A DNA stretch of 64,000 bases from Diphasiastrum complanatum (GCA_029204225.1 CM055097.1:33668804-33732803); one strand, 5' to 3'. Shown: positions 1-12,863, counted from the stretch's first letter. Translations and numbers: made by a program. The notes: generated by a model from the sequence alone, not told the origin.

Positions 1-1834
1 GTACAACGAGGCTCTTCTCCTTGGATGTTAGTTGAAAATACAACATGTTTTAAGGAGCCTAATAGAGATTTATACCCTTATATGTCAGCCTTATCTAACC
101 CTAGAGTTATGCCAATTGATGGTTAGGTTACTCATCTACCTCCATGATTTGAGGAGTTTGCTCCTAAATTGTAGGAAACTTGACCAAACAACCTAACTAA
201 CTCCTATGATTGGGTCCTAACTACCCTAAGCCTATTCTCACACATGAACTATGTGTTTATCAAGCTTAATATTTGCAAATTCGCACAGGTACAACAAAAA
301 AATCAAGCCAAAGATTTTTCTTGTCTACACTTTACTCTAGATTGACACTTTTAAAAAATAATATCAAATATGCTGAATAAGGCCACACGGTACTATTCTA
401 TGGTTCAACAATTTTATAGAACTTGTAGAAACCTACTCCTTGAGTGTCGATTCTCAAAAAAGAGACAATTCAAGGCATGTTTGAAAATATTAACAATTTC
501 AAATGGAAAAAATGTTCACTCGTAATTAAAAAGTTCAATAAAAACATCAAACAAATGAAATGATTGCCTAGCAATAAAAAAACATAATTTGATCATATTT
601 ATATTGAAATTGATATAATATAATATAATATCCTCCAAAAATAAACAACAAGCTCTACAAATCTAAGAAGAAAAAAACAAAAAAGATTGAAATGGAAGAT
701 CAAATAGATCAAAAAAGTGAAAATGACAAAAAAAAAAAATTCACAAAATTTACTAATCTTTGTAAAATACATACATATTCTTGATGTTTAACAGATAAAA
801 TGTTATAATATCACAAATGTCAAGTGGCTCACCCAATATTATAGCGATCATTATGTGAATTATGTGTGAGAAAACATAGAACAATCATGATGATGATACA
901 AATTATACGATAACATCACAATAGCAATGTAATTCCACTCATATAAATAGAAAACCATGAAATTTCATCAATTGCATCACATCGACTTTGCGTACATGTG
1001 GATTGAGAACATGAGACTTGGCATCGGGCATCCCTATACAAGAAGAATGGAGATTCTCCAAAATTCTTATATACAACTGAGCCAAAAGATCCATTCAATC
1101 ATGGCAATATAAACAGATACAAATTTGACTAAACCTAATGGCTATCAGTCTTATACTTAGCAAATTGCCTTGAAGCATCTAAAGAGAATGGTTTACAAAA
1201 GTTACGAGATCCTCTTGAGCCAACCAAGGCTATAAGCATTATTTAATAGATGAATGTATGGGGACTTAATAATTTGATAAACACTCAAGGAAATAGGGTA
1301 TGTATTGAGGCTATATAATAGAAATTTGGCATTTGTTGACATATTCTATTTACTAAGACTTGAACTATGGAGTGAGCTTGTAGATCATCCAATCTTTGGT
1401 AAAGGATCTCTATAGTGGGATGGGCTATGGCAGTATTGGGATGTCATAGTTAATGAGCAAACTCAAGGGAGAGCTTGGATTAAGCACCATGGCTGGTTGA
1501 TGATTGACATGTTTAGTTCCTTAGTGTTTCAGTATGTACTTTGGATCCAAATGAGGTTAGATCTTGTGAAATTGTGGAGCACTTTTTAGAAGAGTATATT
1601 TGTTAGATTCTTATTTAACTTGAGATGTTATGTACTCTTATTCTTAGCATTAAAACAAGAGGAAAAAGTATATTTAGTATGGCATTGTAATGGACATCAC
1701 TTAAACGTAAATGTACGTTTATGTTTTTCTAGTATCTTAAGTCCAAAATTAGAAGCATGCCTTTGTTTTCTATCTTTTTCTTTGTCCTTGCAAACGAGAA
1801 AAAGAATTTACAATCTATATTACAATATATGGCA
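1..1834. other. AT-rich non-coding DNA
   Basis: No coding frame longer than about 70 codons has recognisable motifs, and I see no LTR boundary or RNA gene. The composition is AT-rich with A-runs (around 720-740) and no periodicity. Probably intergenic DNA or unrecognisably decayed repeats. Confidence 0.5.
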
Positions 1835-1837
1835 TTA

Positions 1838-2768
1838 GAAACTGGGTAGTTTGATACTGCCAATCGTAATTAGAAATCATATACTATATATGCATATTTA
1901 TATACTATATGTGCATTTTTTTTTACTTTGGAATATTATACTATATAGGCATTTATATACTATATACATTATATTATATATGCATTTTTTTTTTTACTTT
2001 GGAATATTACAAGAACCATGAAAATAGTTTTGATGTCAATAAACACATCTACAAATATTATATTTAAAGACAAAAGTCATCTCGCTTTTTAATTATGAAT
2101 ATATTCCACTAGATTTAGGGAGTATTATTGCACTTGAGATTTGTCATGGATCGTACCATGCTTATGATGCTAAAAGTGGACAATATGCAATTAAAATTTG
2201 AACATCAGAATGTTTCAAGTTCCAACACGTAGCCATGTGCTACTACATTGTACCATTTCATATGGTTCCACCTTATACATCACAAACACAAAAGCATCAA
2301 GATATGGGAAGTAATATGGTGTCATGCATGTGATGAAATTTTGGTTGATGCTTTCTTTAGAAAGTGAATTTCCATACATTATAAAATTTTTGTTTCGACT
2401 TCAAAGTAATCTTGCTTGTTATTCAATAATAGTAAGGACTTCAAATTTACAAAAAGAAAAAGAAAAAAAGATAATATGATAGATAAGGATATGTGAACCT
2501 GTATAATGTACTTGCTCAATGCACAAGAGCCTGACATGCATCCAACATGCATTGTACTCATGCAACTTCCAGACTGCATGTTGTTGTTCTTGTCAATAGA
2601 ACCTAACTTTGTAGATCTTTTGGATCTAAGGAGTGTGGCATCACACCAGCAGCATCCTGCCACCGGTCATGCTATCAAGCATACACTAGTGAGAGCCCAA
2701 TAGGTATACTTCTTTTTGCTTATGAGATTCTCTTTATTCTTTTTGCTTTAACATGGATTATTGTGTGT

Positions 2769-2799
<31 letters not shown>

Positions 2800-2966
2800 G
2801 GTGGGGGGTGGAGGGTGGGCGGTGGGGTAGGGTGGGAGGGGACACTTTTATCTTAGAGCCAAAAATAGGAAAAAGAGTTTGTCAAATTTGTAGCAAGATG
2901 AAATTTCAAATACATTTTTTGCCTAAATGTAATCCTAGTCAAAGACATTATGGTTGCAACAACTAG
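1838..2966 (+). repeat. Dispersed repeat, copy A (inverted partner at 35590-36438)
   Basis: Two blocks, about 1838-2575 and 2843-2966, match the reverse complement of 35806-36438 and 35590-35700 in the same order. Shared stretches include the words around 2027-2050 (gttttgatgtcaataaacac), 2104-2125 and 2925-2955. Both copies carry a (GT)n microsatellite between the blocks, so that tract is part of the repeat. There is no coding capacity and no recognised terminal motif. It could be a non-autonomous DNA element or the non-coding part of a larger retroelement. Confidence 0.75.
2763..2840 (+). repeat. (TG)n microsatellite running into a poly-G / G-rich tract
   Basis: A (TG)n run ends in 19 consecutive G residues (2783-2801), then further runs of three or more G up to about 2839. 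The plus strand has many G3+ runs separated by one or two bases, which is the pattern of a potential G-quadruplex. Confidence 0.9.
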
Positions 2967-3188
2967 ACAAGAAAACTATTGTAAATCTATGACATAAGTA
3001 ACAAATCTGGCACCTTCTATCTGTCTTTAGGAAACAACTTAATTTTGAGCTATAGTTGACCATCATCTTATTGGTTGTGGCTTGGGGGTCCACTTGGAGC
3101 TCTTGATGAACTTTGTTCACACTTGTGTGCTGAATGTTTTTATTTTGCACACATCATGGTAGACGCTTGCTCTTGCTTTGTGTATTAG

Positions 3189-3326
<138 letters not shown>

Positions 3327-3868
3327 TTCAAGCTTTGATTATATGGATATGACACATAATTTTAATTTCCTTCATGCAAAGAAATCAGTCAAGCATAACC
3401 AATAACATTTGTTTTGAAAAGGGGCTACTGCATTTTCCAAGATAATATTTGGTTTTAATTGGGATAATGAATTTTTTTTGTCAAATTGTATCAAATCTAT
3501 AAACTAATCAGTGCATGTGCAATAGCATTATATGCATTTTTCAAAGGGAGGGATGCAACTTGAGTTTCTCTACTTACTTTGTAAAGTTAGGTGAATTTTC
3601 AACATGTGACAAGGAAGTTACCTTGGCTTTCTTGCCCTAATTTGCCATTCTAGAATCATTCCTAGAGTCATGCCAAGTAGGTGGCTAGTTGGTCATTTTC
3701 CTCCACAAATCTAGGATTTAGGTCCTATGAACTAGGAATCACTAACAAATTGACTTGACCTACTCTTTAGACTTGATCTAACCTACACTAGGACAAGTTT
3801 TCCATGTGGCTCCATGGCCTCACACGTGTGGTGCCCACTTATGTACATAATTCACATATTTGACATAG

Positions 3869-4141
3869 CTAGATTTGCCAACATAGGCAAATTTTCACAC
3901 CTTGATTACATGAAGCGCCTCCAAAAGTCTCTTGAGCCCATAGGATCTCCTTGGTGATTGATGTCAATGCCTTATACTCAGCTTCACAAGAGGATAGAGA
4001 GATGGTATCTTGCTTTTTTGAAAGCCAAGATATGACTCCTCCACATAAGAATGTACCAAAAGCACTTATGAATTTTCTATTCTTTGGTATTGGGATTAAG
4101 ATAATGGATAGCTTGTTGTGGAGCAGATTGGTTAATGACAA
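3869..4141 (-). pseudogene. Copia RNase H fragment
   Basis: The minus-strand translation contains VISWLSKKQDTISLSSCEAE followed by YKAL, the signature of the Ty1/copia RNase H domain (compare the intact copies near 56.2 kb and 63.0 kb). Upstream RT sequence is absent: the frame breaks at about 4141 into a gypsy-type gag. This is probably the 3' part of the degenerate copia whose integrase and RT lie at 5440-7302 on the same strand, separated from it by the gag insertion. No LTR was recognised downstream. Confidence 0.8.
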
Positions 4142-5091
4142 ACTGTTGGCGTGGTTGGTACTGATTTGGTGCAGTTGGTCGTGGTTGATACACCCTTGGT
4201 CGTGGAGTGGGTTGTTGTGGAGAGTAGGGGTGGTATGCTCGGTACATGGGTCTAGGTTCTAATGGAGAATGATTTTGTAGTTGAGGGCATTCATTAGCAG
4301 TGTGATGTTGTGAGTAGATCAGACACTAGACAATTTCTCTCGCTGGAAAAGATTTCTTTGCAATCTGTTTTATGGCAATTTGAAAATCAGCAGTGAGTTT
4401 ATCCATATGAATTTGTTGAGCTTTCTGCTAGATTTCCATTTGATGCAGGAGTTCAGATGATTGTGCAGTATTTTCATGCTTCGTGTGGTTAAGACATTCA
4501 GGGTTCTTATATCTCTTTTCACGATTATCAAAGTCGTCATCAGAACCTTCATCTTCTTCACAAATAGCATCAATCATGACGTCTTTAAGTTGATCATAAA
4601 GATCAACTGGTTTTAGTTCACGGCGGATGCTTATAGGTAGTCCAAGCAAGAACAATTTGATGGCCATACGTTCAATAATATTTTCGTCAACACATTCTAC
4701 TTTGAGATGTTTAAAATGCTCAATGTAGTTTTGAACAGACTCGTCGCGACACATCTTAATATGGGTGATTTGGATGAATGGGCTCTGAGTAAGCTTGGAT
4801 GGTTTGAAATGCTTGATGAGGGTGTCCTTGAGGGTGGTCCAAGAAGCAAGATCAAGAGCTTCGAGGTTGAGATACCACTCTTTGGCTGTTCCATAGAGTA
4901 CCATGGGAAATAGATAGAGCTTTTTTAGTTTCAGAGGTATCTCCATAGAAACGGCATGCATTATTAAAGTCTTGGAGAAATCAGACTGGGTTAGATTCTC
5001 CATCATTGTACTTTGGTGCATCTGTACTTGGAATTCTGCATTCTAGTCGTGGAGGAGCCGGATTGGAAGATTCAACATAGTCTCGAGACAT
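4142..5091 (-). pseudogene. Ty3/gypsy-type gag fragment
   Basis: A minus-strand frame begins with an ATG at 5089-5091, is broken by an in-frame stop near residue 37, and continues as an open stretch at 5021-4428. It contains the Retrotrans_gag-type core GTAKEWYLNLEALDLASWTT and further helical sequence. It is followed by an acidic linker, a knuckle-like stretch around 4280-4330 ending HHTANEC with an upstream Cys changed, and a Pro/Arg/Gln-rich tail at 4150-4260. The fragment sits between two parts of a copia pol on the same strand, so it most likely inserted into that copia and then lost its pol. Gag would form the particle shell, but this copy is dead. Confidence 0.7.
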
Positions 5092-5439
5092 GATGCAGTA
5101 TGCGAGGTAGAGTAACAGTACAGGTGATCAGGGTAGTATTGTACTTGGCCAAAAAGTCAAAAAGGATAGTTTCTTGCAGAATGGAGAAGTTTGGATAAGA
5201 ACTGAACTCTTGTGCAATAATAAAATTTGTGGACAGGCCTAGAAATTGTGGACAGTCAGATAAAGCCAATTGTAGTACTTGCGAATTCTGACAGGGGGGG
5301 CTTTCTGTCAAAATACTAATGTTTGGTATTTTTTTGAAATTTTTTTTAAGGATAGAATTCGTAGAGGGTACAGAGAAATCATGCTCACCGTGGGCAATTT
5401 CGTGGTATGACTGGCGATTTCTGATACTGAGGTTTGACT

Positions 5440-7302
5440 GACAAACAAGGGAATAGTGAAGAAAAGTGTTGAGCCTTTGAAACCATGCTCGAGCAGATTG
5501 CTTCAAGCCTTTATGGAGTTTACACACATGATTGTGTTACCTTCGATAATATAACCTTTAGGTTGCACCATATAAATGTCTTCTTCGATAACTCCATTAA
5601 GATATGTTGTCTGTACATCCATTTGATGTATTTCTAAGTCTGCTGCAACGGCAAACGATAATAAAAGTCGAATAGAAGAATGCTTGACTACTGTACTAAA
5701 GGTCTCAGTATAATCGACGTTGTATACTTGAGAAAATCCTCTGGTGACAAGTCGGGCTTTTCTTCTATTGATGCTTTCATTTGTTTTGTACTTGACTTTG
5801 AAATTCCATTTGCAATCAACTACGTTTCTGGTAGCAGGTAATTCGACAATCGTCCTTGTTTGGTTCTTGATAAGAGATAAATACTCTTTATCCATAGCTT
5901 ATTTCCAAAGATCGAAATCAGGTTGACTGAGTACTCTTCGACAGTCGTCGGCTCATGAACAAGGTAGGCTGCAGACTCATTGATATACCTAATGGGTGGT
6001 CTGCTAGTTCTTGATGATATTCTGGGGAATAGAGTAAGTTGATCATTTTCATCATGCTGTAGTTGTTGAACTACAACATCATCATCTTCGGATTCGCTAT
6101 TGATGTGTTGTTCATCAAAAGTAGATGAGCTTGGATCTTCAATGGGAATAGTCGACTAAGGAACCTCGAAGTTCAATATGTCGGATGAGTCAGACAAGTC
6201 GGCTATATGGGCTTTGCCTTTTCCCTTGAGGTCGATAAACTGATCTTCGATGAAGATGACATCCTGGCTAACGAATATCTTCGACTCAATAGCATCGAAC
6301 AACTTGTAGGCTTGATCTGAAGTAATGTAGCTGATGAAAATACATTTGATACTCTGGAAGTCGAGCTTCTTCCTGAGATCATGAGAAATCTGTGCATAAG
6401 CAATACATCCAAACACTCGTAAGTTTGATAAAGAAGGTTTGGTACTTGTCCAAACTTCGAATGGTGTTTTGTCTTAGAGACCTTTAGTAGGACATCCGTT
6501 CTATAGGTTGCTGTTGAAATATCTTCAGCCCAGAAGGGCTTTGGAAGTGACGCATGTGATAACATGCCTTTGCCGATTCGACTAAGGTTCTATTTTTTTC
6601 TCTCAGCAAGACCATTTGATTGAGGCGAATAGGAAGTAATGTATTGTTGTTGTTAAGGCAAGACTCCTTGAATTTGGTGGAGATGTATTTTCTCCCATTG
6701 TCAGACCTCAATGCTTTGATTCGTTTGCCAGTTTGATTTTCTACATGCTCTTTGAATTGTCTGAACTTGATGAAAGTCTCTAATTTCTACTTAATGAAGT
6801 AAACAACTATTCTTTTGAAGAATTCGTCAATAAAGGTAATAAAATACTTTGCATCTAGTAATGATGGAGTTTGCATAGGTCCACATATATTTGAATGAAC
6901 AACATCTACCAGACTTTTTGCTGCATGCCTATGACTCGATCTAAAAGGAATCCTAGTCTGCTTTCCAAGGATGCAGCTATGGCAGACAGGGAGATCGACT
7001 TTGCTAGAAGGATAGGCAAAATCAAGTGCTAGGGATTGTCTGGACATGTTCAAAACATATGCATAATTCAAGTGTCCTGAGCGATGATGTCATAATAATG
7101 TTTTATTGAAAAGAACAGAGATTTTCAAGACTTGACTAGAATCAGAATAACAATGTGCCAATCTATATAAGTATCCATGCCTCTTGCCGAGTGTAAGGAT
7201 CTTATTATTCCTATCGATAATTTTGCATTGATCAGACTCAAACTCCACCTTATGACCTAAATCTGTAATTCTACTTACTGATAACAGATTTGTGGACATT
7301 AG
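5440..7302 (-). mobile_element. Degenerate copia element: pre-integrase, integrase and N-terminal RT
   Basis: Reading right to left, the frame at 7299-7090 begins NLLSVSRITDLGHKVEFES, the GAG_pre-integrase region. 7071-6787 carries the integrase zinc-finger cysteines (CHSCILGKQTR) and the core start (FITFIDEF). 6711-6484 has RSDNGRKY, an altered RSDNGGEY. 6416-6156 holds FGCIAYAQIS with the integrase C-terminal part. 5895-5503 holds RT motifs CKWNFKVKYKTN, KARLVTRGF and IHQMDVQTTYLNG. Frameshifts and stops separate the blocks. RT homology stops at about 5440, just after GLKQSARAWFQRLN, and the left end at 7302 is abrupt. A degraded, inactive copy. Confidence 0.85.
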
Positions 7303-7645
7303 AGAAAATATGGGCCCAAAGAGGGCCCTATAAGAAATCCCATGTAGGAGAGAGAAAAAAAAACTATAAAGTAATTATAATATCATTTTCTAACTTCTTT
7401 ACGCATCTGCCCGCACTACTTTCCATGTAAATGAATGCACCTTAGATTAGTCACATCAAACTTCACTGGTGTTTAACCACAGTTAAAATATAATTTTTCA
7501 AAATGCTAAAATATTCCCTCCCAATAGTTGGGAACACTCAAAAATTTGAATTAGGAGTGACATTTCTGAAAAAAGCCTACGCCATCTCTATCTCCAGCAG
7601 AGTCGTTATTGTCATTGTGTTGTTTGTTACTATACTACTGTACTG
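7303..7645. other. Boundary of the gene-fragment segment with a GGGCC motif
   Basis: Copia homology ends at about 7302. The 20-bp word at 7308-7327 recurs with one mismatch at 26162-26181, in front of a second block of related gene fragments. No inverted copy of it was found at the right side, so a terminal inverted repeat is not shown. The remainder to 7645 is non-coding. Confidence 0.4.
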
Positions 7646-10207
7646 ATGACAAAGCTTGATCATCTTCATGTGAATCTGTCACCCAAATATGCTCCGCTCA
7701 GGACGAGAAATTCAAAGCAACCGAAATTGTCAACTTCTGATATGGTCCGATACAGGGAGGAAAAGCTAAAACATGTAGATTTATGGTCATCAGGAACAAT
7801 GTATCCTATTGATCCATGTTCATTGCAGCATCCAGATTTTCATTCGGTGAGTCAGTTAATAATCTATATATGTCATGGTAAAAATGGCCTTTTGGGTTAC
7901 TGTGAGAATTTGATGCTCTATGGGAATGCACATTCAATGCAAAGAATACATTATTTGGAAGAGGAATCAAGGAAAATATCAAAGGAGTGCAAAGAAAAAT
8001 CTACAAAGATGAAAAACTTGTTTGGATGAAAATGAGATGCTCAAGGAGGAGATCCAAAGGTTGAAATCTTCTTTGCATCATTATAAAACTAGTAATGATG
8101 AGATAAAAATTGCATTTCAATCCATGTGTATCTCATATTTGTCTCTTGTTAAAGATATGGATGTGCTCAACAGAAAGGTCCGAAGGAACAAGAGGAAAAG
8201 ACTGGTAAACAAGAATATATGTGATCTATCATCCAGAGGAGGTCATAGAAAAGACGAATCCATGCATTCAAGTAAGTTATAGCTTATTTGGTACTGAAAA
8301 TTGCTTGAACTTTTTGATTTATTCATAATCACTAATTTTTTTTTTATTCATTTCAACTTTCTGTTGATTTGCTTATTATATACTGATGTGAATACTATGA
8401 GTGTAATTTCTACTGACATTTTCATGAACATTATGTTTGCAATGCAGATCAGCATTGGTTGTTGATGACCATTTGGCCGATGAGATTTCAATTGGAAACT
8501 CACTAGGCTCTATCTTGACTTCTAAATCTATGAAATCAATGTTAAATAATAACAAAATGAAAAAGATTAAGGCTTCAGTTACTGATAGCATTATGGATGA
8601 AGTTGGAAAAATATTAGACACTACATTGCTTCAGGGGGCATGTGACTTTTCTAGCATCAGTAGGAAAGCATATGCAACAATGTTTAAGATGATAAAGGAG
8701 GCATTTGCACAGGTAAATATTAAAAAGTTTCCAATCCCACGACCATTTCATCTTTTTAAAAAAAGAGACATGTTAAACCATGGTATGCAGACAATAGTTG
8801 GTAGTCCATCTCATATCAATGAAGTGTATTGCTCGAAATCAGAAAGTCTAGCATATAACAATTCCAACAATTTATTTATTGACATTAATCAGTTATTAAC
8901 ATTCATCATAAATTTTTACGATATTACAAATGAGAATGTCAATAACAAGCTGCCAGTTGTTCTCAAGTTAGATGAGTCTGAAATTATAAAAGGACAAAAA
9001 ATGGAAAGAGTCAGTCTCACGATCATGAATGGAGCACTTTCAAATTCAGAAGACTTGGAAGGCCTCAATTTCAGTGTTCAATCAAAAAATGATATTTGGT
9101 GGTTGGCAGCATTTCAGATATAGCAGTTCCTTTGCATAATAAATAGGGATAATCATTTGAATATGGATTTCATATCTAAAATCTTCTCTGTGTTAATATT
9201 ATGAGGCTAATCACATTTTTGTATTCTCTTATAGGCGCTGAAAGAAGACCATAACATTCTCTCATGGATATTTAATAGAACATCATATCCTATACTACCG
9301 ATTCCTCTACGAAATGTTCATATCTGTACATTGCATGCGGAGGTGTGTATTATAGAAAAAAATAATATATCTTCACATTAATTCCGAGCAAGAGGCCTCT
9401 GCAAAGGAAGCTATTTCCAGATTAGAGGATGTGTTGTCCAAAGCAGGCTTACATAAAGGCCACGTTAAAATAAAAAAAGATGACAAGTTATCAGGTAAAA
9501 TAGGAAATATTCCATGCAAGCCGAGCATTGGAGGATCTAAAGCCCGAAGATTTTTATCAAATTATTCTGGCAAACAATCTAAGGTTCAATACACGGTTTG
9601 GAAAGAAATTATTGCAGCAACTCAAGATTTTGAAGAAGAAGGTTCTACTCGTATAGACAAAGTAGAAGTTTGGAAAAAGTTAGACAACATCGTGAAATAC
9701 CTGCGAAAAGATAAATTTAACAACCAATGAATTTGTGGATGCAATTCAGAGTGCATGGGGTGTTGATCATATAACACATTATATGGTAAGATTTTGATTT
9801 TACACTACGATAGACAAATATGTGTAATTAAATTAGATACTTTTGGTACTAATTTAGATTATGTTTTTATGACATGCAGCACATATTACGATATCATTCG
9901 ACATTTTTTGCAAGAAATAGTAGAAGTCTTAGCATATGGTCATCGCAAGGAATGGAAAAATCTCAAGCAAGAGCGGCATTTCATAAAAATACATAACATG
10001 GTGGGACTAGCACAAAAAACAGCTATATACTGCAACTTTTCCAATGGCTTTACAGAAGAATCAAAATTCGTCATAATACAAAATCGATGGATTATAAAAA
10101 ATTTCAAAAAGCATGCAAATTTATACAAGCCAGTAGGCTATAGACACACAATAAAATTTTGTATATTAAATAAAAATATCTACAAAGTACAATTCAGTAG
10201 TATCTAA
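7646..10207 (+). pseudogene. Eroded multi-exon gene of an uncharacterised, possibly transposon-related family
   Basis: Several plus-strand blocks are separated by intron-like sequence. 7646-7850 is basic; the donor-like GGTGAGT follows CATTC. 7920-8280 is predicted coiled coil (KEEIQRLKSSLHHY), ending near a GTAAGT donor. From about 8447, after TTTGCAATGCAG, an acidic/Ser-rich block is followed by LPVVLKLDESEIIKGQK, VSLTIMNGAL and IWWLAAFQ. 9235-9342 gives ILSWIFNRTSYPILP and NVHICTLHAE. 9430-9727 is basic and ends in a frameshift. 9870-10130 gives HILRYHSTFF, WSSQGMEKS and HGGTST only if frames are switched. I recognise no domain with confidence. The His-rich and SQG-E motifs recall transposase-like proteins of unknown function, but that is inference. 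Stops, frame changes and a missing donor near 9117 argue for a pseudogene. Confidence 0.45.
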
Positions 10208-10243
10208 TCTACTTCCGATATTTTTTCCAATGAAAGTTGCAAC

Positions 10244-11640
10244 TTACACTGCAAAATGAGATGATCTGAGCATGGAATTCACTGGTCCATATCCCAAAAT
10301 TTTAACCGCAATAGTTTTCTTTACAAAAATTATTCTATGCACCTTATTAAAATTATGTCCTCCAAGAAAATGAGACAGTGCCTTGATTGCCATAATCAAA
10401 ATTTCACCATATTGATGAAACTTTGAATGGGCAACACTTATCTCATTATTCTTGAAGGACTTTAGATAGTGCCCGAGTGCATGATCTCTTGAAAATTCTC
10501 CCGCATAAGATCTCTGCCCTCCTCGACGAATTGCGAAATCATCAAGGAAAATTGTTTCCTGAAATGATAAAAAACAAAGTAAGCTCCAGCATATAATCTG
10601 ACAGAACAAATCTACTAGTACTTGATAAGAGACAAAAACTTATGCATTCGGCTTTGTCTTCTCTAATTACTGTCTCTCCATCAATATTATGTCCACCTTT
10701 CGATGTCAATATTGTTGGTGAATTGACAGTTGGCTGTGGAAAACCAAGTTGACTTTGGATTCTAAGAAACTCCTCCTCAGAAGGTAGATCATCTTCTTTG
10801 TTGCGCATTTCCTCCACAGCCATTTTCAAGCAATCTTTCCCTGAATCAAACTTATCATTATGTACATCGTCAACACCAGGGAGAAGATCATCAGCATCAA
10901 AATCAACTATATCCGAAAATTCATCAGGCTCTTTGTTCAAAATGCAAAGAGTCTCAGCTTCAGTGAAGTCAAAAAGATCCGATATATCCGATATTGTCAA
11001 AAAAGAATTATTATCTATAATATAAGTAGGCAAAGTGATCAAAGATTTATCAGAAGGAGAAAGGGTAGTGGGTGTTCTAGGGCCTATAAAAGTAGCCCTA
11101 TTTCAAGCAGGATCAAAATCAGAACAATCATCTAAATGAACACTCGTGTCAATAAAAAAAGGTATCTATATCTACAATCTTTGACTTTTCAGACTTTGTA
11201 CCACTAGAAGAAGCTGCTTCAGAAGTGGAGGGCATAGAGTCCGATTCGTCAGAAATATTTAACAAAAGGAAGAAAACAAAAACAGACTGAAAATCAACAC
11301 ATCTACATTTTTTATTGTGAATTGGGCACTCATCTACAGACTTGAAATCATTATGTAACTTGGTAGACATTCTGTCAAGCTTAGCTTTGTAGATATGCTT
11401 GTCGAGTGCCACCAGGTCCTGATAATGAATCATGTCTTTATTTTGAGACCTGAAGAACGGAGTACTGAGCAGGGACTTAAATCTGAGATATATCCCAGAA
11501 AATGCCTCCACACCAAGGCCCTCAGTTATAGAAGGTAGAATAAAAAGAAAAGAAGAAAAAAGGGATTTCAAATAGTCCAACCTATCAGTAATACCATATT
11601 CATTAAAAAAAGAAAACAAACTGGATTCAAAATTAGACAT
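10244..11640 (-). pseudogene. Eroded gene of unknown function, convergent with the previous one
   Basis: A minus-strand frame starts at ATG 11640 (MSNFESSLFSFFNEYG) and runs to about 11150 with a Ser/Thr-rich, acidic stretch. It shifts frame at the T-run near 11150-11160, meets one in-frame stop (DPA-stop-NRATF) near 11105, then continues to about 10650 through a very acidic region (DIVDFDADDLLPGVDD). After an intron-like gap it resumes at 10559-10244 with FLDDFAIRRGGQRSYAGEF, HALGHYLKSF and HRIIFVKKTIAVKI. The continuity of sense across the lesions indicates one former protein of roughly 400 residues or more. The family was not recognised. It converges on the plus-strand remnant that ends at 10207 and faces the duplicated promoter block to its right. 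Confidence 0.45.
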
Positions 11641-12856
11641 TTTAAACAAAAATAATATAACTGAAGTTCCAAATATTGCTCTCAAGCGCAAACCCCAGGT
11701 CAGACCAAGCACGTCAAGGCAACGTGCACTCGAGAGAGATATTGGAAGTTGGAGTATCGGATCCGAGCACAAGAACAACGAGCAGGAAAGAAAAGGGATA
11801 CGAGCAGGAAAGAAAAGGGATGCAATACAGGAGGATGCAGTATCGGATCCAGGCGCATAATACTCAACGAGACGTAATGAGAGAAAGCGGCGCGCTTGAA
11901 ATCAATATCTGGCAAAACAATCATAAATTTGCGTGAAAATCCGAGCCGAAAAAGACCTTATTATATTAAAAAATTTGCACGTGTGGAGGAGTGGTGAAGG
12001 AACACGTGTTGACATGTGATTGGCCAAAATAAATGTGTCATACCTTGAATGATTGATCTAACATCTGTCACGTGCAAGAATGACACGCGTCGATAAGAGA
12101 TTTGCGCACGTGTCTCAGCCCACGTGTCCCCATAATTGGGTCATCATTATCAATACAAAATTTCCACGTGGTCTAGTCATCTGACGACACGTGTCTCAGC
12201 CGTCTTTTCACACGTGCAAAAATTTGCAAAAATTCATTAAAAAAAGAAATCAAACTGGATTCAAAATTAGACATTTTAGATAAAAATAACAGAACTGAAG
12301 TTCCAAATATCGCTCTCAGGCGCAAACCCCAGGTCCGACAAGCACGTCAAATCAACGTGCGCTCGAGAGAGATATTTGAAGTTGGAATATCGGATCTGAA
12401 CGCAAGGAAAATGAGCAGAAAAGAAAAGGATTGCGAGACGTGCTCGAATGCGATACCGGATGATGCAGTATCAGATCCAGGCGCATATTAGCCAACAAAA
12501 TATAATGAGAGCAAGCGGCGCGCTTGAAATCGATATTCGGCAAAGCAATCATGAATTTGCGTGAAAATTCGAGACCAAAAAGACATATTTATAAAAAAAA
12601 ATTCACACGTGTGGAGGACTGGCGAAGGAACATGTGTCGACTTGTGATTAGCCAAATTAAATGTGTCGTACCTAGTATGATTGATCTGACATCTGTCATG
12701 TGCGAGAATGACATGTGTCGATTAGAGATTCGTACATGTGTCAGCCCACGTGGCCTCATAATTGGCTCATCATTGTCAGTACGGACATCCCACGTGGTCT
12801 AATCATCTAACGACACGTGTCTCGACCGTCTTTTCACACGTGCAAAAATTTCATAT
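11598..12856. repeat. 634-bp tandem duplication of a promoter-like block rich in ACGTG boxes
   Basis: 11598-12231 and 12232-about 12856 are direct repeats, clearly alignable throughout with scattered substitutions and small indels. Each unit contains the first 14 codons of the minus-strand ORF (ATG at 11640 and again near 12275) followed by its upstream region. Each has a cluster of ACGTG cores (for example 11979-12235 and 12604-12845: CACGTGT, CCCACGTG, GACACGTGTCTC, TCACACGTGC). These are G-box/ABRE-like sites bound by bZIP and bHLH factors in plants. The duplication lies between the minus-strand pseudogene and a plus-strand TATA box, so it looks like a bidirectional promoter duplicated in tandem. 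Confidence 0.85.
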
Positions 12857-12863
12857 ATATAAG
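12854..12863 (+). promoter_or_regulatory. TATA box
   Basis: The sequence TATATATAAG lies immediately downstream of the duplicated ACGTG block and about 310 bp upstream of the H3-like ORF. The intervening leader is pyrimidine-rich, as is common for plant 5' leaders. It is the best candidate core promoter for the plus-strand unit. Confidence 0.5.
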
